Assembly: GCA_009823505.1 (NCBI GenBank)
Contig: VZQC01000590.1
Coordinates: 775,047 to 839,046 of the forward strand
Length of the DNA stretch: 64,000 bases
Direction: 5' to 3'
Source: Rhizomys pruinosus
Taxonomy: Eukaryota; Chordata; Mammalia; Rodentia; Spalacidae
Shown here: one piece after another, positions 24,951 to 35,640 of the stretch
Layout of the letters: every line of letters begins with the position of its first letter
Position numbering within the stretch: the first letter of the stretch is position 1
Translations under genes and position numbers: made by a program
Notes under the pieces: generated by a model
Database searches by the model: none
Seen by the model: only the letters and a program-made list of their open reading frames with translations
Told to the model about the DNA's origin: nothing

Positions 24951-25856
24951 CCTTATAATTTATGATGAGTTTTATCATTTTAAGTAATCATTTACTCTCG
25001 TAGCTACCAACATCTTCTGCATTCTTTATCATTAAGCAGGACTTGTACTATACACTGTTCTACATCTTATGCAGATCTAGAGAGGAACTTAAGGGCTAAG
25101 CCAGAAATAACAGGAGAGGGGCCTGCACACTGTACATGTCACATGGAACCCCCAAAATGTGTGCAGTTATTGCGTGCCAACAGAACCCAATTGTAAGAAT
25201 CATGTATCCAGGACCATGAACAACAGACAGAACAGGAGACCAGAGTCCCAGCACAGACTCCTGAAGACATTGCTACAGGGACACTGAGAGGAGAAGTGGG
25301 CCAGGCCTGCTTCCTCCCCTGCCAGGAGACGCTTCCACATCCTATGCCGAAGAACATGGAGTGCAAAGGCAGGTAAAGATGCATGCCCTACGTGTTCCAT
25401 GCCCCATGAAACTGCACATGCCCCGAGTGTCTGACACCAAGCTTCACAGAGGGGTAAGGAGCCTCCGTCAACCATTGCTCAACCATCACTCAGGTGTGTT
25501 AGAGATCCTGTGGTCTTTTGTTTCCAGTGTGCTTCTTCCAAGGTTCAGAATAGCTATCAGATGAGAAGACGTGTGAGGAGAGACCTCCGTGGCTCACTGT
25601 GGAGGGAGATGAAGATGTCAGACAGATGCTGAGAGACATGTGTGCCCAGTGCTCTGCGACCCTCACCCTCCTGGTGCAAAACCCTTCCTGTCCACTAGCA
25701 CTGGGTCCAAAAATAAGAGAATTAGTAAGCTGCATTCAACGTGTGCAAAGGAGCAAAGACAGAATACCTCTTCAGAGAAGGAAAAATGTTATTGCAAAAG
25801 AGGGTGAGCACTTGAGCAGTGGCAGTATCAAGGAAAGCCAGTGTCAGCTCACTATG
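24951..25856. other. No recognised feature
   Basis: A frame is open on the plus strand from 25599 into the minisatellite, but its composition changes only at the repeat and it matches no family I know. Confidence 0.45.
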
Positions 25857-26135
25857 AAAGGAAGTGCTTACAGAGAGGGACAGCTGGAAAGGAAGTGCTT
25901 ACAGAGGAGGACAGCTGGAAAGGAAGTGCTTACAGAGAGGGACAGCTGGAAAGGAAGTGCTTACAGAGAGGGACAGCTGGAAAGGAAGTGCTTACAGAGG
26001 GACAGCTGGAAAGGAAGTGCTTATAGAGAGGGACAGCTGGAAAGGAAGTGCTTACAGAGAGGGACAGCTGGAAAGGAAGTGCTTACAGAGGGACAGCTAG
26101 AAAGGAAGTGCTTACAGAGGGACAGCTGGAAAGGG
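25857..26135 (+). repeat. 31/29-bp minisatellite, 9 units plus a partial
   Basis: Units start with AAAGGAAGTGCTTACAGAG at 25857, 25888, 25919, 25950, 25981, 26010, 26041, 26072 and 26101. Seven are 31 bp and two (25981 and 26072) are 29 bp, missing one AG. Because neither length is a multiple of three and the unit has no stop in any plus frame, all three frames stay open. The apparent open frames here are a by-product. Confidence 0.95.
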
Positions 26136-26302
26136 GCCGGTAGCAGGAGTTAAAGGCAATGGAGATAGTGGGAACTAGGAGAACACAGAATTTCCCCAGG
26201 CTGGAGTTTGATCACCTTGACTTGCCTTGGAGCTACACTCTGACCCATAGCAGTAGTGACCAAGGAAAGCTCAGGTGTTCCAGGCATCCAAACCTCCTGA
26301 TA

Positions 26303-26650
26303 AACTGTGTACTGTGAAACGGTATGCAGATGGAGACTACAGAGCACGTGCTCTGTACACAGCACAGCACATACTGCATGGTAACTGTGCACTGTGAAAT
26401 GGTATACAGTAGAGACTACAGAGCACATGCACACAGCACAGCACATACTACATGGTAACTGCACTGTGAAACAGTATACAGTAGAGACTACAGAGCACAG
26501 CACATACTGCATGGTAACTGTGCACTGTGAAACAGTATACAGTAGAGACTACAGAGCACAGCACATACTGCATGGTAACTGTGCACTGTGAAACGGTATA
26601 CAGTAGAGACTACAGAGCACATGCACACAACACAGCACATATTGCAGTTA
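26303..26650 (+). repeat. 59-80-bp tandem repeat, 5 units
   Basis: Units start 'AACTG(TG)CACTGTGAAA' at 26303, 26383, 26457, 26516 and 26577. Lengths are 80, 74, 59, 61 and about 74 bp; the differences are gains or losses of 'CATGCACACAG'-like segments. Confidence 0.92.
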
Positions 26651-26685
26651 GACACACACTGCACAGTATATAAATGGCACAACAT

Positions 26686-26912
26686 GGGGCTGGAGAGATG
26701 GCTCAGTGGTTAAGAGCACTGACTGCTCTTGCAGAGGACCTGAGTTCTATTTCCAGCACCCACATGGCAGCTAAGAACCGTCTTTGACTCCAGTTCCAGG
26801 GGAATCTGACGCCCTCTTCTGACCTCCATGGCATTGCACAATATGGGTGCACCAACCTACATGCAGAACAGTACACTCATACACATAAAAATAATAAATT
26901 AAAAAAATAAGC
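26686..26912 (+). mobile_element. B2 SINE
   Basis: Plus B2 starting GGGGCTGGAGAGATGGCTCAG and ending in an A-rich tail. GGCACAAYATG flanks both sides (about 26677-26687 and 26913-26923). It splits the tandem-repeat domain. Confidence 0.94.
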
Positions 26913-27945
26913 GGCACAATATGTATCATAGTATGCAGTGGAATTCAGAGTAGATATTTTTAGTCATGTGGGTAATATTTATGTCTAGCACCAGCCGTAG
27001 ATGAATATAGGTTTGGGCACAGTAGACATATGCAGCACAGTTTGGGAAATAAGTTTGTAGCAAATGCCTAGAACTCTCTGAATAAATACATATGTAATGC
27101 AGTGTGGTGTATATGTTCAGGATTCAATTATATTATACAGTATAAGTATAGCATGGTGTATAGCATATGTATATAGCATGACTTCTATGTATATAGGTTA
27201 TATGTATATAGGAGCTGTGTGAAATAACTATGTGGTATGGTGCATAGTCATGCATAGATCACATTATATAGATGTCTTGATAGGTGTGTAGTGCCTGTAT
27301 ATACTGTATATACATGGTGTGTGACCTATGTACAGCACAATGCATCTACAATATACAGCATATATATAATACATTATACATGTGTGCTGGATAGTAGATG
27401 TATATATATACATCATGGTACACAGTAGCTGTAGATAGCATGAGGTACACTATGTGTGTTTAGCACAGTGAGAATCACATGTGAATAGCAATATGTACCA
27501 TATGTTTATAACACACACAATTGTATGTAATGTATGCACAAGATATGCTTACAATAGTATAGATATGTAGCACAGTGCATAGTAGGTGCATATAACACAG
27601 CATGCAGTAGCTGCGAATAGTGTGGTATGTAGTTAACATTCAGCAAAGCATGTTGTAGATGCATACAGAGTGGTGGGTAATATAATATATGTACATAGTG
27701 CAGTGTGTAGTGGATTCATGTAGCATGGTGTGTACTTTATATGTAACACAGCACATTGTGGATACAGATAGCATGGTGTGCAGTTTATATGGAGCACAGT
27801 GTGTGGTTGATTCATGTAGCATGGTGTATACTTTATATGTAGCACAGCTGGGGCCTAATATTCCATGATGGCTGAGCTGTAAATGAGCTGGCTTCACCCC
27901 GATAACCTAGAAGGCCAGAAGGAGTTGAAGCAACCTGTCACTTCT

Positions 27946-27992
<47 letters not shown>

Positions 27993-28530
27993 CTAAGTCT
28001 CAGGAACAAAATGGTGCATCCTCCATAAAAGCCTAATCCCAGGAGACAAATGGTAGGGAATTTGGCCATTGTAAAAAGTGCACGAAGACTTCCTTTGTTG
28101 TCCCATCTCCATCCTTGATAAGAGCCCACCAGAGCTACCATATAAGACCCTAAAACTCCTGCAATAAATGAGTTCTTTGACCCTCTGATGCTGACTCCCA
28201 GAACTCTCTTTGATCTGCCAGGCTCTCTTGAGCTCCAGAGCTGTCCCTCCTCCCTCCCTATCCCTGCCTGAGCCGGTGTGCTGGTGACCAGCGAGGACAA
28301 AGAGGAAGCCCATATGCATGTAGCATGGTATGTAGTTTATATGTAGCACAGCATGTAATAGACACATGTAGCATGGTGTGTAGTTTATTTGTAGCACAGC
28401 ATGCTGTAGATGCATGTAGGGTGGTGTCTAGTATGTGTACACAACACAGCATTTAGCTGCCAGTTGTGTACATATGCTGTCTACAGTATTTGTTGACCAC
28501 AGCAGTCTATATCACATGCTTACAGTGCAG
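26913..28530 (+). repeat. Degenerate minisatellite domain ('GTAGCATGGTGTG' type)
   Basis: Loose tandem units of about 35-45 bp carry 'TGTAGCATGGTGTGTAGTTTATATGTAGCACAGCA'-like blocks, clearest at 27640-27850 and 28313-28460 and blurred elsewhere. It shares words (GTATACAGT, AGCACAGCA) with the array at 26303-26650, so both may derive from one ancestral array. A putative LTR interrupts it. Confidence 0.75.
27850..28305 (+). mobile_element. Putative solo LTR
   Basis: This unrelated block begins TGGGGCC inside the minisatellite. It has a TATA-like 'TATAAGACCC' at about 28142 and an AATAAA at about 28163 in LTR-like spacing, followed by R/U5-like pyrimidine-rich sequence. A (CA)n lies at 27948-27990. 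The target duplication was not found, so the LTR call is tentative. Confidence 0.45.
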
Positions 28531-28853
28531 TGCTGGCTGGACAGCTCAGTGGGTGAAGCACTTGCTGTGGGGGAGTTGCTGATGATTGGAGTTTGGATCC
28601 CCAGAACCAGTGTCAAAACTTGACTCAGGAGTGCAAGTCTCTGTAACTGAGGCACACCTACAACAGATGGAGGAAGGAGACCGGCGCACTCCAGAGCTTC
28701 CTTACCCAGCCAGCTAGCCTGGCTTTCACAATGAGAAGAAGCCCCATTTCAAACAAAGCAGAAAGGCAAAGACCTACAGCTGAAAGTCATCCCTCTGATT
28801 TCCACATGAGTGCATGACACATGTGCACTTGCACCCACACACATGAACAAGCA
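28525..28853 (+). mobile_element. B4/ID-B1-type SINE
   Basis: The plus strand starts 'GCTGGCTGGACAGCTCAGTGG' with an A-box-like head, continues through a poorly conserved middle, and ends 'CACATGTGCACTTGCACCCA'. Confidence 0.6.
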
Positions 28854-28880
28854 TACACACACACACACACACACACACAC
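28854..28880 (+). repeat. (CA)n microsatellite
   Basis: About 13 CA units at the tail of the SINE. Confidence 0.95.
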
Positions 28881-29276
28881 AAGAAATTTTATTAATTCTA
28901 AAGGGAAAGAAGGAGAAATGATGGACAACTTCATGACAGAAGAATAATGTTTCCAGTTTGTGGGGAGAGGACACAGAAAGTCTGATCGTGAACTCTGCTG
29001 TACTGTGCAGTCAAATGGAATGCTCAGTGGCACACTACTCAATTATCCAAATGACAGTAATCCTGTGGGACCCTAACTTCTGACACACTGTATGTTATTG
29101 TGGCTCCAGATACGGGCTCTGCCCTGACTCCTTTCCCTCCTTCAGCTCCCACACAATCAGTCAGCGGCCCATTTGAACTGTCTTTTTTTTTCAATATTTC
29201 TTTTTTTATTGCACTTTTGCAAAGTTTATACATTATATTTTGATCATACTTAGACCCTCTCCTATCTATACCCCTA
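28881..29276. other. No recognised feature
   Basis: It includes a T-rich run near 29181-29210. No gene. Confidence 0.45.
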
Positions 29277-29632
29277 TGGTGGTTTGAATGAGTGTCCCCC
29301 ATAGGCTGTAAGTATTCAGATATTTGTCTCCAGTTGGTGGCATTGTTTTAGGAGGTCTTAGAAGGTGTGGCCATGCTGGAGGAAGTGCGTTGTTGGGGGC
29401 AGGATTAGTGAGTTTTAACAAGCCTCGTGGTCTACAGTTGCTCTCTCTGCTTCCTGTGCTCTTTGTGAGATGTGACCCTCGGCTTCCTGCTCCAGATCCA
29501 GCCGCCATGCCTCCCGCCACAATGGACTCTAATTCCCTGGAACCGTAAATCGTAAACGCAAATAAACTCTTCCTTTTATAAGTTCCTTGGTCATGGTGCT
29601 TTATCACAGTAACAGAAAAGTGACTAATATGG
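29277..29632 (+). mobile_element. MaLR 5' LTR
   Basis: About 356 bp, with AATAAACTC near 29560. It is longer and cleaner than its 3' partner. Confidence 0.8.
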
Positions 29633-30412
29633 TAATTTGGTACCAGAGAGTGGGCTGTTGGCTGTGAAGAACCTGACATGTGGATGTTTGGAGAAATGTG
29701 GAAGACTTTGGAACTTGGGCTAGAAAGGCTGTTGACTACTGTAAGCGAGCTTAAGGGGCCATTCTAGTGGAGGCCTAGAAGAAAGCATGGCTGCAAAAGA
29801 TGTTGTTCCAGAGGAAAAAAAGACTTGGCAGCAACTGGGATATTTTGATAAAGAGTCTGGCAGCAGTTTGCCCACAGCCCAAATGCTTGCCTGATGCTAA
29901 GTTGAAAAGCAATGGACTGATGTCTTTGGCAGAGGATATTCAAGACAGCCTAATGTAGAAAAATGTGGCGTGGCTTTTAATGGTGAATATTATACAGATC
30001 TACAGTGGAAAGAGCAAAGCAGAATGGGGCAGAAGGAAATGCCAGATGTACAGTTTGGATCTGATAATGCACTAGGAAGATTAAGGTGTGGCCAAGGCAT
30101 GTGAAGGAGAGGCTCCCTTTCATAAGGAGATTAAAGCAATTAAGGCGAGGCCTCGAGATTTACAAGTAAACAACAGAATCAATACTTTCAGGGCAAGACC
30201 ACACCCAGCTAATCCTCCAACGAGTCCAGGGCAGAAAAAAGTTGCTAATGTGGTTGAAATAGGTCAGATTCCATCCCAAACTTGCAGCCAGATTTGGCAA
30301 TTTCATTCACGTGGTGTGATTTAGAGGCATGAATTTTGCAAGAGTGAAGGGGTCTCAGTTCTTCCTCCATGGTTTGCAGAGCGCCAGGTCAGGCAGAGCA
30401 CAGCAGGGGTGT

Positions 30413-30562
30413 CCTTGCATAATCCTAGCACTTGGGAGGCAGACGCAGGCAGATCTTGTTGAGTTCAAGGCCAGCCTGGTCTACAAAGTGAGTTCCAGAC
30501 GCTGGGGTACAGGGAGAGACCCTGTCTCAAAAAGACCAAAAAAAAATAAAAAAAAAAAATGA
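30413..30562 (+). mobile_element. B1 SINE inside the MaLR interior
   Basis: Plus B1, 5'-truncated ('CATAATCCTAGCACTTGGG'), with the tail at 30537-30560. Confidence 0.9.
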
Positions 30563-31092
30563 AGTAGCCCTGATAGGCCATTGCATGAAGCTGTGAATGT
30601 GAAGTCTGGTTGTGAGCAGACCCAAAAGAAGACATTCGAGATGCCGACGTGAGATTTTGCCAAGGAGAGCTGCATAAGGGAAGTGGTACCAGCCAAAGAT
30701 GGAGATATGTTGCAAGCAAAGCTGAGGAGCTGAGCCATCTAAGCCCTTTGAAAGTCAAGTGCAGAGTTGCATGTGGAGCTACTGGACTTGGCTTTCTCTG
30801 CTGTTTTTTGGTCTTGTTTGGTCCAGTATTTCCTCACATATGCCTCTAGTTCCTCCCTTTTTGGATGTGGAATGTGTATTCAGTTTCCACTGTATGTTGG
30901 GGAGTATGTAATTTTCTTTTGATTTTACAGGAGCTTACAGTTGGGAGATGTGGCCTGAGTCTCAGAAGCAGACTTTGGACTGTGGAATTTTGAATGGCAT
31001 TGACACTGGTAAAAACTATGGGACTTTAAGGCGTGGACTAAATGCAATTTGCATTTTATATGGACGGGCCTATGGGGCCAGGGAGGGGAATG

Positions 31093-31437
31093 TGTGGTTT
31101 GAATGAGTGTCCCCAATAGGCTGTAAGGTATCAGACATTTGTCTCCAGTTGGTGGCACGGTTTTTGGAGGTTAGAAGGTTTGCCATGCTGGAGGAAGTGC
31201 GTTGTTGGGGGCAGGCTTAGTGAGTTTTAACAAGCCTGTGGTCTACAGTTGCTCTCTCTGCTTCCTTGTGCTTTTGCGAGAGGTGACCCTCGGCTTCCTG
31301 CTCCAGATCCAGCCGCCATGCCTCCTCACCCACAATGGACTCAATTCTGGAACATAAATCGAAGCTCCAAATAACTCTGCCTTTTATAAGTTCTTTGGCA
31401 TGTGCTTTATCACACGCAACAGAAAGTGACAAACTAT
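31093..31437 (+). mobile_element. MaLR 3' LTR with many small deletions
   Basis: It aligns to 29277-29632 but lacks many single bases (for example in the AATAAACTC and ACCGTAAATC blocks). See the finding on this patch. Confidence 0.8.
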
Positions 31438-31562
31438 AGAGCCCTGCCTGATATGATTTAAATGTATATTTATAGTTTATTGAGTCAAATTGGTGTCTCA
31501 AGTGCCTTCATGTGGTTCTCATCCACTGGAGCTCGTTAACCTACACAGCATCACACACTTTT

Positions 31563-31814
31563 TTTTTTTTATTTTATTAATTTTATTTATTTCTTTATGT
31601 GTATGAATGTACTGTTGATGCAAGTTTGTGCACCCGTGCTCGTGCACGCCGCGGGGTCAAAAGAGGGTCTCGTTTTCCCCTGGAGCTGGAGTTTCTCCTG
31701 GAATTGGAGCTTCAGACGGTTCTTGACCCCGCCATGTGGTGCTGGGGATCGATACCCGGGGGTTTCCTCTTGTAAGAGCAGTCGGTGCTCCCAACCGCCG
31801 GCATCTCTCCAGCC
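31563..31814 (-). mobile_element. B2 SINE with perfect target duplication but indel-rich body
   Basis: Reverse B2 flanked by a perfect 17-bp repeat CAGCATCACACACTTTT (31546-31562 and 31815-31831). It carries the 17-nt internal insertion but has about ten 1-3-base indels relative to its sister copies, unusual for a copy with an undamaged target duplication. Confidence 0.93.
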
Positions 31815-31831
31815 CAGCATCACACACTTTT

Positions 31832-32420
31832 AAAAAACCGACTCGCACCCTCCTAGCAGGCTAATTAGTTGCCACTAGTTCTTCAGCCAGGGCTGGGGGG
31901 CTTCTCCCTGCTCCCCACTTCTATGCTGAGATTTTGTTCTGCTTGTGCTTGATGTGGTCTTGTGATTGATTTTCACCATTGGCTGTGAGTTCTTCTGAGT
32001 AACTGACCAGCTGCCAGCTGTCTGGAAAACTCTATTTCCTTGGGGCCATTCACCACCTCTGGTCTTAAAATCTTTTCTCCCCATCTTCTGCAATGATCCC
32101 TGATTGTTGGGAGGAGAGTTTGATGTAGGTATTTATACAGGAATAAGCAGTTGCACTCTCATCTTGCATATGGGCTATTTATGGGTCTCGTGTTACTCCC
32201 ATTCTATGAGAAGCTTTTCTGCTGAGAGTTCAGAGATATGTTAATTATCGATACAATAATAAGTCATTAGGAGTCAGGTTAATCCTATGTCTATTTAGCA
32301 GATAAATTGTAGGTTCTACCCTATTGCCTGTGACTTGTCTAGCTATAGGATCCTAAATTTAATATCAGTCTCCGGAATGGGCTCCATCTTGTGAAGTGGA
32401 TTGTAAATAGAAGCATAAAG
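31832..32420. other. Unidentified sequence left of the nested insertion
   Basis: No gene. With 40519-40969 this is the original host sequence, separated by the B2-provirus nest. It may be an old repeat. Confidence 0.45.
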
Positions 32421-32431
32421 GTGGTTGGTTA

Positions 32432-32548
32432 CTGGTTGGAGAGATGGCCTAGTGGTTAAGAGCACCTACTGCTCTTGCAGAGGACCCTGATCCCCAGCAC
32501 CCACATGGCAGCTGAGAAAAATTTTTAACTCCAGTTCCAGGGGAATCC
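32432..32548 (+). mobile_element. B2 SINE, left part (split by the provirus)
   Basis: The head half of a plus B2 ('GGTTGGAGAGATGGCCTAGTGG' to 'CCAGTTCCAGGGGAATCC'). The tail half is at 40156-40250. The whole B2 has its own target duplication GTGGTTGGTTA at 32421-32431 and 40508-40518. Confidence 0.95.
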
Positions 32549-32943
32549 TGTCAGGTCTTAGTCGGGTCCTGTCTTGGAACCAACTGGGCTGAGGAAAAGT
32601 AAGTGCACTGCTCGCCCGGTTTTCCCAGCCTCCTCAGTTCTCAGAGACACTCAGACGCAGTTGGGAGTCCAGTCAAGCAGGATCTCACTTTATTGCAGCA
32701 GGGCAGTGGACTTCTCATGTACAAACAGCCACAAAAGGCATTTAGGTACGAAAGCAAATGACCAATATTCCTGCAGCCCCTCTGACCCTCTCAGGGGAAT
32801 TGGCGTACATGGCTGACAATTGTAACTCATGCCGGTTGTTCTTATCTTTCCCCAATCAGAGGTTTTTGGAAACAAAACCCGGGTCCCTCCCCCTTACCTC
32901 CTTCAGTGCCATCTTGACCTGGCTGGCTGGGTGGGCCCTATTA
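32549..32943 (-). mobile_element. Provirus 3' LTR
   Basis: This 395-bp LTR ends CTGACA on the minus strand. Its first bases are mutated (TAATAGGG where the 5' LTR has TGATGGGG). It keeps the AATAAA block (plus-strand TTTATTGCA near 32690). Confidence 0.92.
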
Positions 32944-32962
32944 GACTCCCCCTTTTTTCTTT
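32944..32962 (-). other. Provirus polypurine tract
   Basis: Minus strand 'AAAGAAAAAAGGGGGAG' lies immediately before the 3' LTR. Confidence 0.9.
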
Positions 32963-33042
32963 ATAACCCACCTCTTTCTGAGGTACGGGTGTGGCACCTC
33001 CTCAGAAGTTCACCATTGAGGTGCCTTATGTAAGGTTCACCT

Positions 33043-33930
33043 TTATAGTGTGTGGAAGTCTTCCGGTTCCAGCTGGTCATAGCGCAACCTAAGGGCCCTG
33101 AGTTGTACTTCCTGGGCCTTTTCTCTGAACAGCCTGGTTAGCCTGTTAAAAAGGCAGGGCCCAAATATGCACAAGAATGAAATTATAAGGAGGGGGTCCA
33201 TCAGCATGGAAATAAGAGTAGTCAACCAGGGGGACCAGTCAAACCATTGTTGGTTCCAGGTGGATCCATACTCTCCCTGCCTGTCCTCAATTTCCTTCTT
33301 GCCCTCTTCAGTGAGTGTTACCTGAATGGGGTTGCAGTGGTAATTGGTGCATGCCCCATAAAGGGGGTTGCTAGCCTTTTTTTGTGTCTTTACCCTAGTG
33401 ATCTGAATAGCTCCCTTGTGCCTCACCCAATAGCCTGATCCTGTAGTCTCACACCCCCATATCCTACACTAGAAGTCTCCCGGCCCACCACAGTCAGATA
33501 TCTTTTTTGCAGTCCGGTTACTTCTGGGGCATATGTAAATGTCAGAGTCCCTGAGCGTGGCTTGTTTGAGGACATGGGAACATCCCAGGGATCTGGGGTC
33601 CCCCCCCATTGGCAGGGTGCATCCCTTTTTGTCCATTACATTCTGGCCTCCCCAGGTGAGCCGGGGTCCAGTCAGCCACATCCCAGCTTCCTCAGGCCAG
33701 ATTGCAGAGATCAAAGAAGAGTGCGGTGGCCACCATGCGAGGGGGAGGGTATCATTTATGGTGCTGTTGAGGATCCCTCCACTGACGGGATTGGTCACCA
33801 GCCATATCACACTCTGTAGTTGATGGGGTTTTCGGTGCCACACTCCTGTCACTCCTGCCGTCATCCATGCAGCCACCAGCAGACTCAGGAACCATGCTGT
33901 CTGTAAGCATTAAAGCACATTAAAGAGCTT
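33043..33930 (-). pseudogene. env: Provirus env remnant, internally deleted
   Basis: The N-terminal part (33930 to about 33440) reads a surface glycoprotein start of gammaretroviral type, with signal-like hydrophobic residues and a cysteine-rich WGCETTG block. The C-terminal part (to 33043) has the membrane-spanning segment and short cytoplasmic tail (SPWLTTLIS, FGPCLFNRL). Between them the surface subunit C-terminus, cleavage site, fusion peptide and disulfide loop of the transmembrane subunit are absent. A stop interrupts the surface part near 33469. Length is about 0.9 kb against the usual 1.7-2 kb. Non-functional. Confidence 0.85.
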
Positions 33931-34089
33931 CTCAAGGGTCTGTTGCCCTTGGGCCTGGTTAGTCCTTTTAATCACTTTGTGTTTTTTCTTGTTTCTGAAG
34001 GTGAGTTGAGACCACCATATCCTCCTTCTTTCTTTGTTGGTTGGTTAGTTTGTTTTTGGTCATCTTCCTGTTCTGAGGGAATGGGCAAA

Positions 34090-34950
34090 AACTTTAGATT
34101 ACTTCTGGCCCCCAGATATGCACCTCCTCCCTATAGGATACCAACCACCCAAAGCCCCTTCTCATCTTAATTAGTGGGTCTGGGCCTCTCCATTGGTGCG
34201 TTAAAGGGTCCTTCCATCTAACTTTCACCTAGGGGTTAAGGCTTGTGCGTCCCCAGTGTTTTTGGAACCTGGATTCTGTCATATCTTTAGAAAAATTTTA
34301 AAATATTATAGTAAACAGAGCTTCTGCCACTTGCAGGTGGGGGCTTACTCACCCTTTTTGTTTTGTAATTGTTCCTTCAGGTATTGGTGATTTCTTTCAA
34401 CAATGGCTTGTCCTTGGGGATTGTAAGGGATTCCTGTAGTATGTTTAATACCTCATCTCTCGAAGAAGCCTGCGAGGGCCTTAGAGGCAAAGCAATGTCC
34501 GTTGTCCATTTTGATTTGGTAGGGCAGTCCTAATGTTGCAAAACATTGGAGAAAGTGAGATTGGGCATGTTTGACCTTTACTCCAGAGTGGGCAGTGGCC
34601 CAACAGGCTCTGGAATGGGTGTCGATGGACACAAAAACGTATTTAAGTTTACCAAAGGCAGTGAAGTGAGTGACATCTGGTTGCCAGAGGGCATTAGGTC
34701 TCAGGCCCCGAAGATTAACTCCTTGGGGTTGAAGAGGGGGTTACTTAGAAAGGGTTGGCAAGATTTGCACGTTTGGACAATTTTTTTTAATTCCTTTACT
34801 GGCATCTGGGGGAACATTTGGTGTAGCCCTCTCCAATTTGCATGGGTTAGCTCATGAAAGTTTGCAGCTTTATGAGCTGTTAAGATGTTAGGCCCCAAGG
34901 CCAGCTGGTCTGCTAGGGCATTTCCCATAGATAAGAGGCCAGGGAGGCCC
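34090..34950 (-). pseudogene. pol: Provirus integrase
   Basis: The minus strand shows the N-terminal zinc-binding region (HKAANFHEL and TCKSCQ), the catalytic core with D...D...E preserved ([26 protein letters not shown]), and a C-terminal WRGPDPL patch typical of class II integrases. A stop lies between the second D and the E block. Integrase inserts viral DNA into host chromatin. Confidence 0.88.
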
Positions 34951-35640
34951 GAGTGTCCTCTAAGGTGCTGGAGATATACCGGGGCACTCCTTCCTTCCAA
35001 GAGGGCTTTAAGCTCTACCATGAGGGTGGAGATTGGGTTGCTGTCAAGTCTAATGTGGGCTTGTGGCAAGTGGGGTAAGAGGTTAGTAACGTACAGGCTG
35101 TCGGAGAAGAGGTTACAGGGTTCATGGATGTCCTGCAGCGCCATCACAACTGCCAGCAACTCCTTATATTGGGCGGATCCTTGGCTTGGTTGGAATCTCT
35201 GACTGGTTGGGGCAGGGCTGTTCGCTCTAAAGGCTACGTAGGCCAACCCGGCTCTCCCTCCATCAGTGAAGATGCACAGCGCATGCAGTATGGGTGTCTC
35301 AGAAAGCAGGGGGAGCATTGTGAGTGCTAGGGAAATTTCTGTAAGAAGGTGGCCCACTTGGAGGGTCCAAAGTGGCAATCTACTTTTCCCATGAACCCTT
35401 CCAAGAGATAGCCAGGCGAGAGTGGTTGTGGGCCAGCCATTCAATGTCTGATGTCCTATATGGGAGGATAATGTGATGGGAGTCTGTCCCGTAATGCCTT
35501 TGCACCTGTGTTCTTCCCCGCATTAGGCATCCACCAATTGGTCTGAGAGTATACCCGAGGTGTACCTGCTGTGCATGTGTGTATCCATTCCAAGGGTCCC
35601 CCCCCCACTTGAGTAATTACTGCTGTAGTTAAGTCAGATC
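34950..35640 (-). pseudogene. pol: Provirus RNase H and connection region
   Basis: The RNase H signature IFTDGGRAG, a later SAQYKELLAV block and FSDSLYV carry the acidic residues that bind the catalytic metals. It is joined downstream to integrase in one open stretch (35444-34701). A stop and shift separates it from the upstream polymerase part near 35460. Confidence 0.88.

Larger units (their letters stand above)
29277..31440 (+). mobile_element. Complete ERVL-MaLR element (LTR - interior - LTR)
   Basis: Two direct LTRs (29277-29632 and 31093-31437) bound an interior of about 1.46 kb. The interior opens 'AATTTGGTACCAGAGAGTGG' and carries 'GGAAGACTTTGGAACTTGGG', typical of MaLR interiors, which have no pol. 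Each LTR starts GGTTTGAATGAGTGTCCCC, has CCGCCATGCCTCC and AATAAACTC blocks, and ends near 'CACAGTAACAGAAA'. It is non-autonomous and depended on ERVL enzymes. A B1 lies inside at about 30413-30560. Confidence 0.82.

Noticed and set aside
25857..26135. Regular repeats that could suggest a CRISPR array
   Set aside because: The units are contiguous with no unique spacers, and the DNA is rodent nuclear sequence.
25599..26153. A 184-codon plus-strand open frame
   Set aside because: More than half is the 31/29-bp minisatellite, which has no stop in any frame. The rest matches no family, and there is no sign of exons.
27948..27990. (CA)n tracts at several places as regulatory or recombination signals
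   Set aside because: Common microsatellites in rodent DNA. Nothing in the surrounding sequence supports a specific role.
34701..35444. Possible domesticated retroviral gene (247 open codons of RNase H-integrase)
   Set aside because: Upstream and downstream parts of the same polyprotein have stops and there is no start context. An open stretch of this length can survive by chance in a provirus of this age.
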